Below are positions 1 to 5,162 of a DNA stretch of 5,596 bases, piece after piece. The DNA lies in the NCBI GenBank assembly GCA_051745935.1, contig JBNJEM010000536.1:1-5596 (forward strand), in the 5' to 3' direction. This stretch comes from JBNJEM01 sp051745935. Lineage in GTDB: Bacteria > Planctomycetota > Planctomycetia > Pirellulales > Pirellulaceae. Below the pieces are notes generated by a model. The model had not been told where the DNA came from and did not search any database. It saw only the letters and a list, made by a program, of their open reading frames with translations. A program made the translations under genes and the position numbers. Position 1 is the first letter of the stretch. Each line of letters begins with the position of its first letter.

Positions 1-79
1 CCCCGAATCCGCAGCCAAGTCGAATTCATGATGTAAGATCGTGTGAACGAAGTGTAACTGAGAATCCGACAAATGGCGA

Positions 80-865
80 TCACAGCCTGGCGGTTCCTTT
101 GCATTCGGGGTAACGTGTGCAACCCCAGAATTGCTGACCGGCGTTCGGGCCTGATTTTGCGGTGCGCAGCGCCATCAAAGCATGGCACTGTGGACAGCGG
201 GGAATAGGATCTGTCGGATCGGACTGCTTTGTCGGATCGGACCGAACCTGTTTCTGCTTTGCTCGCTCAGCCATGCGGGCAGTGGCCAGTTGTTCGCTGT
301 AGCCTCCCTCTTCGACGAATTGTCTTTCCAGGGCCTCGATTTGCCGGTCCAGCAGATAGTTTGCCTGATGGATCAGGCAGATAATGGCGTTGGCGCGGAT
401 TTCGGGGCATTCGTCGTCCAACCACCGGGCGTACCGCGCGTAGCGGCGATCGTCTGCGATGCGGGTGGCTGCCAGATCAGGAGGATCGGTCGGATGGGTC
501 TGATCCGACCGATCTTCTGGGCCGCGCCCAACGTTGCGGACCTCCAGGGCCCGCGGCGAATCGGGAGCCCACTGGGGCAAGCGGCGATGACGCAGGTAGT
601 CTTCGCAATCCAGCAGTAACTCCTCCAGACTGGCCCGCGCAACGTTTACCAATCGCAGTTCCGTGTGCGACGATGTTGCCGAAGCGCGGCTTCCCTCGGC
701 GATGTTCTGTCGCCCGCTGCGAGCGGCCTGGATCATCTGGTCGCTGGTCCGGGACCGCGGATCAACGAATCGTTCGCAGAAGCAGTACGTGGCATCGTAA
801 ATCAAGGTGGCGATCTGAAAACTGCGCAGTTCGCGATAGCCACCACTGGGTCTGATCCGAGTCAT
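80..865 (-). CDS. Four helix bundle suffix domain protein with C-terminal topoisomerase-type zinc ribbon
   Basis: The predicted protein has 261 residues. Residues 8-112 carry the conserved N-terminal block of the four-helix-bundle family related to the 23S rRNA intervening-sequence protein and to Avd; typical motifs are QAARSGRQNIAEGSRAS (46-62) and LVNVARASLEELLLD (72-86). A second helical block follows (about 140-195, including NAIICLIHQANYLLD). The tail is a zinc ribbon with C224-x2-C227-x21-C249-x5-C255, like the C4 domain at the end of topoisomerase I. Two proline/aspartate-rich linkers built from SDPT/DQT units (about 117-130 and 209-221) separate the domains. The ATG at 865 is supported by GAGG (complement of 872-875) about seven bases upstream. 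Length and domain order look complete. The biochemical role of this family is unknown. Relatives bind nucleic acid or partner with reverse transcriptases, so nucleic-acid binding is an inference. No rRNA flanks it, so it is not an rRNA insertion here. Confidence 0.9.
   Translation of the reverse strand: MTRIRPSGGYRELRSFQIATLIYDATYCFCERFVDPRSRTSDQMIQAARSGRQNIAEGSRASATSSHTELRLVNVARASLEELLLDCEDYLRHRRLPQWAPDSPRALEVRNVGRGPEDRSDQTHPTDPPDLAATRIADDRRYARYARWLDDECPEIRANAIICLIHQANYLLDRQIEALERQFVEEGGYSEQLATARMAERAKQKQVRSDPTKQSDPTDPIPRCPQCHALMALRTAKSGPNAGQQFWGCTRYPECKGTARL
213..242. repeat. Two 12-bp direct repeats encoding the SDPT linker
   Basis: GTCGGATCGGAC occurs at 213-224 and again at 231-242, offset by 18 bases (six codons). 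On the minus strand this encodes the repeated SDPT units just before the zinc ribbon. The in-frame spacing fits expansion of the linker by slippage or duplication. Confidence 0.8.
484..514. repeat. Perfect 12-bp inverted repeat inside the four-helix-bundle gene
   Basis: GATCGGTCGGAT (484-495) and ATCCGACCGATC (503-514) are exact reverse complements separated by a seven-base loop. The repeat falls in the codons for the second low-complexity linker (SDQTHPTDPP). It shares the GTCGGATCGG core with the direct repeats at 213-242. The structure is seen directly; any function (hairpin, slippage product or small mobile repeat) is inference. Confidence 0.85.
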
Positions 866-939
866 AAACTGCCTCGCCGCAGTGAACTAACCAGAAGTCG
901 ACCTGGAATGAACAGTGATAACAATCAGCAACCGTACAG

Positions 940-1160
940 GTGTGAGTCTAGCAGGGGGAAGCCGGCGAAAGCAAGTGAGCGAGGGGGAAGGTTGCGAAAC
1001 ACCAGCCCAGGTCTCGCGTGAGCAACCAACGCATTCTTGCGAATTCGGCTGCGAAGAATGCCCAGATGCGTCAGTGGTTACCAGCATCTGCTGGGCAGAC
1101 CGACGACCCCAGCCAATCGCCCGTCCACTGGCTGAATTCCAGCGTATGCCGTGGCAAAGT
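940..1160 (+). mobile_element. Group II intron fragment: 5' end and domain I (partial)
   Basis: The segment begins with GTGTGAG at 940, which matches the GUGYG 5' end of bacterial group II introns. It can fold into nested helices: GCATTCTT (1031-1038) with AAGAATGC (1054-1061), and an outer GTCAGTGG (1070-1077) with CCACTGGC (1125-1132, one G-T pair) that encloses CCAGC/GCTGG (1081-1094). From memory, the sequence style resembles domain I of introns whose reverse transcriptase looks like the fragment at 3269-3787. No domain II-VI, and in particular no domain V hairpin, follows; the DNA passes directly into nxrB-like coding sequence near 1160. The remnant therefore could not splice. The right boundary is approximate. 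No EBS pairing with the bases before 940 was found. Confidence 0.55.
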
Positions 1161-2091
1161 GAGTAACGTGGAAACGAAGCCGTGGGGCTTCTATCCGACC
1201 GGCTGGGACGTGCGCATCCTGGAGAAGCTCGGCCCCCAGCAATGGGACGGCGACCGGTACGCCGGCAAGACGCTGTTCGAGAGCGCCCCCTACGGCGAGG
1301 AAATGCTCGGCTGGCTGCCCGACGAGGAGGACTGGGCACGTCCGAACTTGGGCGAGGACGAGGTCAGCGAGCAGGTTGCCGAGAAGGCCGTATTCAACAT
1401 GGTGCATTCCAGTTGGATGTTCTACCTGCAGCGCATCTGCAATCACTGCACTTATCCCGCCTGCCTCGCCGCTTGCCCTCGAAAGGTCATTTACAAGCGT
1501 CCCGAGGACGGGATCGTCCTGCTCGACCAGAACCGCTGCCGCGGCTACCAGGAATGCGTGCGGGGCTGCCCCTACAAGAAGTCGATGTTCCGGAGCCTCA
1601 CGCGAAAGTCGGAAAAGTGCATCGCCTGTTATCCGGCGGTGGAGAAGGGTTTTCAGACCCAGTGCAACATCAACTGCATCGGACGCATCCGGCTCTTCGG
1701 GTTCAAGAACCCTTGGGATCGGCCGCGAGAAGACAATCCGGTGGATTATCTCATCCACGTGGCCAAGGTGGCGCTGCCGCTGTACCCGCACTTCGGCCTC
1801 GAACCGAATGTTTACTATATTCCGCCCATCCACGTGCCCACCCCGTTCACCCGCCAGCTGTTCGGGCCGGGGGTCGACCAGGCCGTGCAACGATACCGGA
1901 ATGCGCGCGAAGACGAGCGGCTGCTCGGGTTGCTCATGCTTTTCGGCGCCACGGACCAGACGCCCCATTCATTCAAGGTGACCGGCGACCAGGCCACGGG
2001 CCATTGCGCCGCCTTCGACGGCGACGGCCGGGAGAAAGAACACCTACTGCGGCATGTGCCTGGAGTGCTTCAAGACGTGCCCACACGATAA
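1159..2091 (+). CDS. NarH/NxrB-type iron-sulfur beta subunit (nitrate/nitrite oxidoreductase family), truncated at both ends
   Basis: This is the electron-transfer beta subunit of a type II DMSO-reductase-family enzyme. Such subunits pass electrons between the molybdopterin subunit and a membrane or haem partner. Homology starts at NVETKPWGFYP (from 1165) and is closest, from memory, to NxrB of nitrite oxidisers. Visible cluster ligands are C-x2-C-x4-C-x3-CP (from 1438), C-x2-Y-x2-C-x3-CP (from 1537; an aromatic residue replaces one Cys, as in the 3Fe-4S site of NarH), and C-x2-C-x11-C-x3-C (from 1618). The first Cys group, about 55-65 residues that should precede NVETKP, is absent; intron-like DNA lies there instead. 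The frame stays open back to GTG 1018, but residues encoded before 1165 resemble no protein I know. GTG 1159 is the nearest possible start. The natural C-terminus is also lost: after about 2035 the frame reads out-of-phase polyferredoxin sequence to the TAA at 2089. Probably non-functional as written. Confidence 0.85.
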   Translation: MSNVETKPWGFYPTGWDVRILEKLGPQQWDGDRYAGKTLFESAPYGEEMLGWLPDEEDWARPNLGEDEVSEQVAEKAVFNMVHSSWMFYLQRICNHCTYPACLAACPRKVIYKRPEDGIVLLDQNRCRGYQECVRGCPYKKSMFRSLTRKSEKCIACYPAVEKGFQTQCNINCIGRIRLFGFKNPWDRPREDNPVDYLIHVAKVALPLYPHFGLEPNVYYIPPIHVPTPFTRQLFGPGVDQAVQRYRNAREDERLLGLLMLFGATDQTPHSFKVTGDQATGHCAAFDGDGREKEHLLRHVPGVLQDVPTR

Positions 2092-2755
2092 CATGGCATT
2101 CAACCTGCGCCCCTTCGGCGCCGACCTTCTGGTCGACAGCCGGTTGGAGCCCAAACGACTGGACGAAGCCTGGAAGGCATTCATCATGCTGGGAATCGCC
2201 GTGGTGTTCTACCTGGGCTTCCAGGGGCCCTGGGGATTCATGAAGGACATGATCCGCGGCACCACGTTGCCGGGCTTTCTGGGTTATATCGCCATCCATT
2301 CCGTGTTCTGCCTCGCGGTCATCCCCGGCGTGTTCCTGGGGTTCTCTTGGCTGTCGAAGCTCGCCAGCGGCGACCGCGAGGTGCCGCTGAAGCAAGTATT
2401 CACCGGCTTCGCCTACACGCTGATCCCGCTGGGCTTGGGCGTGTGGGTTGCATTCAGCTTCGGCATCATCCTGCCCAACGGGAGCTACTTGCTGCACATC
2501 CTGTCCGATCCGTTCTCCTGGGGTTGGAACCTGCTGGGTACGGCCAACTTCCCCTGGACGCCCGTGTTGACCCAGTATCTGCCGCACCTCCAGGGCGTTG
2601 CGATGCTGGCATTCTACCTGTTTTCCGTCGACTACGGCATCAAGCTCGCTCGCCGAATCTATCCGGAGCCGGCCCAGGCGAAGCGCGGCGTCATCCCGAT
2701 CCTGGCCGCCTTGACGGCGCTGACCTTCCTGTTCCTCTGGCTCTATATGGGGTAA
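2036..2755 (+). CDS. Membrane polyferredoxin (4Fe-4S), C-terminal half only
   Basis: Recognisable homology begins at KNTYCGMC (2036), in the +1 frame relative to the preceding gene. It contains one complete C-x2-C-x2-C-x3-CP motif (CGMCLECFKTCPHDN), followed by NLRPFGADL. About five membrane segments follow, near 2177-2233, 2273-2350, 2396-2473, 2588-2650 and 2690-2750. Related membrane ferredoxins of the NapH/CcoG kind carry additional N-terminal helices and another Fe-S motif, which are missing here. The first ATG in frame, at 2054, lies after the first cluster Cys, so translation from it could not build the cluster. The stop at 2753-2755 is seven bases before the next gene, consistent with an operon. 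The likely role is quinone-side or membrane electron transfer coupled to the NarH/NxrB-like enzyme. This is a fragment made by a deletion or a misjoin. Confidence 0.8.
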   Translation, partial: KNTYCGMCLECFKTCPHDNMAFNLRPFGADLLVDSRLEPKRLDEAWKAFIMLGIAVVFYLGFQGPWGFMKDMIRGTTLPGFLGYIAIHSVFCLAVIPGVFLGFSWLSKLASGDREVPLKQVFTGFAYTLIPLGLGVWVAFSFGIILPNGSYLLHILSDPFSWGWNLLGTANFPWTPVLTQYLPHLQGVAMLAFYLFSVDYGIKLARRIYPEPAQAKRGVIPILAALTALTFLFLWLYMG

Positions 2756-2762
2756 GTAAACG

Positions 2763-3149
2763 ATGAAACATCGCGAAACCATTGCCCTGGTGCTGATGAT
2801 CCTGTCGACGGTGGGGGCCCTTGCCGCGATTTTCGGGTACGAGCAGTATCGGCGGGCGACGGAGTTCGACGTCCTGCTGATCGCCCGCGCGCCGGAATAC
2901 GGCAATTGGGATCCGCGCACCATTACCGTGGCGCGGGGGCGGCCGGTGCGCCTGCACATTCGCAACATCGACACCGGCAGTCATGGCTTCGCCCTGCCCG
3001 CATTCAACGTGGCTATCCGAGAAATCAAGGCCGGAACCGCCACGACCACCACGTTCACGCCGGACCGGGTGGGCGAGTTTCTGTTTCTGTGCACGGTCTG
3101 GTGCTCCGACCGGCATATCGAAATGACCGGCAAGCTGGTGGTGGAATGA
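2763..3149 (+). CDS. Membrane-anchored CuA-type cupredoxin (COX2/N2OR CuA-domain-like)
   Basis: A complete 128-residue protein. Residues 6-26 form a single N-terminal membrane anchor, so the domain is expected on the outer face of the membrane. The rest is a cupredoxin fold with a CuA ligand set: H74 (GSHGF) and C110-x3-C114-x3-H118-x2-M121. The HIEM ending resembles nitrous oxide reductase CuA sites more than the cytochrome oxidase form. Small proteins of this kind carry electrons between periplasmic donors and membrane enzymes. ATG 2763 follows the polyferredoxin stop by seven bases, with GGGGTAAG as a possible ribosome site. The stop TGA (3147-3149) overlaps an ATG (3146), an ATGA arrangement suggesting that another operon gene once followed; the frame from 3146 closes after 18 codons. 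The only clearly intact gene of this operon remnant. Confidence 0.88.
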   Translation: MKHRETIALVLMILSTVGALAAIFGYEQYRRATEFDVLLIARAPEYGNWDPRTITVARGRPVRLHIRNIDTGSHGFALPAFNVAIREIKAGTATTTTFTPDRVGEFLFLCTVWCSDRHIEMTGKLVVE

Positions 3150-3320
3150 CGCCAAGCGGCGCGACGTCGTGCCGCGGCAGCGAAGTTATTGGGAGATCCT
3201 GAAGTCGGGGACGGGGCTCGAGCAGCGGAAAGCTACTGGCGAAGCTCGCGTTCTTCGGCCGCAAGCCTCTACGCGGGATCGCACAACGAAACCGGGAGTG
3301 TGTGAGGGAGTTTCCCGTTG
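3150..3320. other. Unassigned spacer between cupredoxin and reverse-transcriptase remnant
   Basis: Short open frames exist here (for example the plus-strand frame from 3169), but none matches a family I recognise and none has a clear ribosome site. The join between operon DNA and intron DNA should lie within this stretch. Confidence 0.4.
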
Positions 3321-3787
3321 CTTTTCGGAATCCATTGTCGGACAACCGGTTGAGGTTCGTATTCCCGATCGACTAGTCGCGCATGGAGGTCCTCCAGGTT
3401 CGGCTGTGAATCTTCTCCGTACGTTTGCCACGTCATCCGATCAATGCCGAGGGCACTGCGCGGGTTGAGGCGGTTAAACGCACGTTCCAGAAACGGCACA
3501 TCCATGTGATGTGCCAGCGTGGTGAATGCCATGTCGGGGTATTCATGTGCCTGAGTTGCGATGCGTTCCAGACGTTGCCGAGGGAACTGCCGGCTCGGAC
3601 TCGTTCGTCCTCGCTCAGCGCTGGAACCAAGATGACGCCCGGCTTCTCCTTCGCTTGGCCAGGTCCCGCGGACGCAGTCGGTTCCCTGGCTTCCCGGCAA
3701 GTGGTCTCCGAGCGCGGACAGACCGGAAGGCTGGCTAGAGCCCATGGCTTTTCCGTCGTTGCTGGTAAGGGAAGTTTTTCTTGCCAT
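3269..3787 (-). pseudogene. ltrA: Group II intron reverse transcriptase/maturase, N-terminal fragment
   Basis: The frame encodes 172 residues. The leader (with VRGTWPSEGEAGRHLGSS) is typical of one branch of intron-encoded proteins. The RT0/RT1 region follows: LERIATQAHEYPDMAFTTLAHHMDV in two adjacent blocks, then SALGIDRMTW, NLEDLHARLVD and QWIPKSNGKL. Homology to the expected 'GKxRPLGIPxxxDK' stops right after GKL (about 3320), and the frame ends at a TAG at 3269-3271. The palm domain with the catalytic YADD motif, the thumb, the maturase domain and intron domains V-VI are all absent, so this is dead. It lies opposite to the intron-like RNA at 940-1160 and on the other side of the respiratory genes. 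Start taken as ATG 3787; a second in-frame ATG at 3745 is possible. Confidence 0.85.
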
Positions 3788-3895
3788 TGCTACTATGATC
3801 AGCTAAAACTGCCTAACGTCCTTCCGGCGCGCCTTCGCCATCCGGCTCGTTGCGTCGTACCCGTGTTCCCCGCAATTTTGTCATATATCGAGCTG

Positions 3896-3901
3896 AAGGG
3901 A
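3896..3901 (+). promoter_or_regulatory. Shine-Dalgarno site AAGGGA
   Basis: AAGGGA lies five bases before ATG 3907. It decides in favour of this start over the upstream in-frame start at 3850. Confidence 0.65.
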
Positions 3902-3906
3902 ATCCC

Positions 3907-4077
3907 ATGAGCGACCTGCAACACCAGACCCAGGCCCAAGCCGATAAATGCTTGCCGGTTGATGAAAGCGCGCCGCCCGTCTATTTGGCCATAGCCTGTA
4001 TCGCAGTGCTCCTGTTGCGGTTGTGGTACACGGGTGATTACCCGGGATTCTATAGCGGCATCGGAATTCTCTTTTAG
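3907..4077 (+). CDS. Small single-pass membrane protein or N-terminal fragment of a membrane protein, unidentified
   Basis: The frame encodes 56 residues with a good ribosome site. The first 23 residues are polar and contain C15 (DKCLPVDESAPP). Residues about 24-40 (VYLAIACIAVLLLRLWY) form one membrane helix, followed by TGDYPGFYSGIGILF and a TAG at 4075-4077. The helix followed by a tyrosine/glycine-rich tail looks like the beginning of a longer membrane-anchored protein, such as a membrane-anchored redox protein, cut shortly before the stop; that reading is inference. It could equally be a complete small protein. The family is not recognised. It lies just right of the reverse-transcriptase fragment and is probably not part of the intron. 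Confidence 0.55.
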   Translation: MSDLQHQTQAQADKCLPVDESAPPVYLAIACIAVLLLRLWYTGDYPGFYSGIGILF

Positions 4078-4079
4078 AC

Positions 4080-4374
4080 ACGTTACCAGGCCAAATGGAC
4101 GACCGACGCTAATGACGAGAGGAAGCACGATAATCAGTGCACCACCGATGAAGATGAGAAGAAGAATATTGTCTATTTGGCGGGCGCGCCGAGCGATGCA
4201 ACGTTTCCTGTTGGGGGAGACACGGGACGGTTCGGCTGAACCGAGAAACCGGTGGTGGTTAGGTGCACATCCTCTCTCTTCGACTTTCCAATGTCCGCGG
4301 ACCATCCAGTTGCTGCTTGCAGCTTGCTCCGCACAAAGACGGCAAATATTGCGTTCGCTCGTCCCGGTTATCAC
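4080..4374 (-). pseudogene. Possible CxxC/membrane-helix protein fragment, unidentified
   Basis: The minus-strand frame from GTG 4374 reads NICRLCAEQ near its start. It then has a basic stretch (RKRCIARRARQ) leading into a strongly hydrophobic helix (ILLLIFIGGALIIVLPLVISV, as 10+11 residues, encoded near 4108-4170) and ends in GRPFGLV. A basic patch before a 20-residue helix fits a membrane protein and is unlikely in random antisense DNA. However, the frame runs on to 3799 as sequence antisense to the gene at 3907, so its true end is unclear. From GTG 4374 it would overlap the protease start on the other strand; ATG 4305 would give a divergent pair instead. The plus-strand reading across 4078-4233 is also open and polar, so strand choice is not certain. 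Confidence 0.35.
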
Positions 4375-4894
4375 AAATGCTCTTACCGAATCATTTCCCC
4401 TTGCGGTGTCGGTGCAAACCAGTCGCGCTTTAGGGATAGGTGAACTAGCGCAATATGTAGAAGGGTACTACGAGGAAGCGAGTGGTCAATATGTCTTGCC
4501 GTTCGCACTTCGCACGGCGCGCGAAGAAGTACCGACACTTATCCTAACAGACATTGATCTGACTGGAGAAACAACGAGGGGTTACCTGAAGAACTATTTG
4601 CATGGACGGGTCTATTACCCGAATCGCAACATCGGCATCGTTTCGACTTTCCGTCTTCGGTCAGAGCACCAAGCTGTCTTCCAGGTTCGTATGATCAAGA
4701 CGGTGATTCATGAACTGGCTCATCTCTTCGGGATCGCAACGCCAGACCTACGGTTGTCAGACGATTACCACTGCAAGAACCGTAACTGCGTCATGAGGTT
4801 CTCGCCTACAACCGCTGGGTTGGACGAGACTGGATTCGAATTCTGCCGAGAATGTTTGGCGAAAATCGCCGCTCGGTACCAACGTGGCCGATAG
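4349..4894 (+). CDS. Archaemetzincin-like zinc metalloprotease with expanded zinc-binding loop
   Basis: Counting from TTG 4349 gives 181 residues, the usual archaemetzincin length; the frame is open further upstream to 4034, but that part looks non-coding. Early features match the family: LTESFPLAV (12-20), SGQYVL (45-50), LILTDIDL (64-71) and IVSTFRLR (97-104). The zinc site is HELAHLFG (121-128), followed by H141-C142-x4-C147-x-M149 and C166-x2-C169. This reproduces the archaemetzincin pattern HExxHxxG...H-C-x4-C-x-M...C-x2-C, including the second structural zinc Cys set. The odd point is that the third His comes 13 residues after the Gly rather than three, so a loop of about ten residues (TPDLRLSDDY) is inserted. 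Catalytic Glu122 is present. Archaemetzincin substrates are mostly unknown. Base composition is lower in GC than the respiratory genes. The start codon is uncertain and lacks a strong ribosome site. Confidence 0.7.
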   Translation: MRSLVPVITNALTESFPLAVSVQTSRALGIGELAQYVEGYYEEASGQYVLPFALRTAREEVPTLILTDIDLTGETTRGYLKNYLHGRVYYPNRNIGIVSTFRLRSEHQAVFQVRMIKTVIHELAHLFGIATPDLRLSDDYHCKNRNCVMRFSPTTAGLDETGFEFCRECLAKIAARYQRGR

Positions 4895-5077
4895 ACGCGA
4901 CAACCGTTGCCGAAAACTGGCACTTTCAATTGCAACTGAGCCTTCTGTAATCATTACACTGCCGTGCGAATAATCGACAATGTGGCGTCTAATCTCCTCA
5001 ATTTCGGATGCGCCCAGCCGTGTCAGTAACAGGTCGACGAGTTGGTCATCGTCCGAACCGAGGGGAACCGCGAGCCA
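4757..5077 (-). CDS. Hypothetical acidic helical protein fragment, start unclear
   Basis: On the minus strand an open frame runs from 5077 to a TGA at 4757-4759. The left-hand residues read like real protein: SDDDQLVDLLLTRLG, ASEIEEIRRHIVDYS and SVAIESASFRQRLSRLSA, acidic and helical. There is no ATG before 4954. An ATG at about 5079 in another frame would join it if one base were lost from the CCCC run near 5062-5066, which suggests a frameshift or a sequencing error. The last 46 codons run antisense to the 3' end of the protease gene (stop at 4894), so the true C-terminus may be earlier, or the DNA may be joined near 4895. Family not recognised. It could be a truncated partner gene from the same lower-GC source as the protease. 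Confidence 0.35.
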   Translation of the reverse strand, partial: WLAVPLGSDDDQLVDLLLTRLGASEIEEIRRHIVDYSHGSVMITEGSVAIESASFRQRLSRLSATLVPSGDFRQTFSAEFESSLVQPSGCRREPHDAVTVLAVVIV

Positions 5078-5162
5078 TCAAACGGCGACCAAAACCACGG
5101 AAGTTAATGACGACACCTCGCGGCGAGGCCCGTCGGGAATTGATAGCCCGGTCGTCCGCGGC

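Noticed and set aside
205..515. CRISPR-like repeats
   Set aside because: The repeats are short, lie inside a conserved coding gene, are in part inverted, and have no regular spacers or cas genes nearby.
182..619. 145-residue plus-strand frame
   Set aside because: Antisense to the conserved four-helix-bundle gene; no ribosome site or family resemblance.
80..865. Diversity-generating retroelement (Avd-like protein plus reverse transcriptase)
   Set aside because: The RT fragment at 3269-3787 is of the group II intron type and broken. No template/variable repeat pair is seen, and the four-helix protein carries a zinc ribbon not found in Avd.
1018..1158. N-terminal extension of the beta subunit from GTG 1018
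   Set aside because: The residues match no Fe-S module, and the DNA folds like intron RNA; the frame is open by chance.
1078..1968. 296-residue open frame on the minus strand
   Set aside because: It is the shadow of the NarH/NxrB-like gene, whose Cys motifs are unmistakable on the plus strand.
1973..2974. 333-residue open frame on the minus strand
   Set aside because: It runs antisense to the polyferredoxin and cupredoxin genes and has a low-complexity, Arg/Gln-rich composition typical of high-GC antisense frames.
4228..4243. Small hairpin CGGTTC/GAACCG
   Set aside because: A six-pair stem with no T-run and no conserved context; expected by chance in GC-rich DNA.
4034..4348. Longer protease starting at 4034, and a possible lipobox LLAAC near 4310-4330
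   Set aside because: The upstream residues are Arg-rich and unlike a signal peptide, and the lipobox lacks a proper N-terminal start and charged region. The family length fits a start near 4349.
5111..5135. CCTCG/CGAGG hairpin after the polyferredoxin remnant, possible terminator
   Set aside because: The stem is only five pairs and no T-run follows it on the minus strand.
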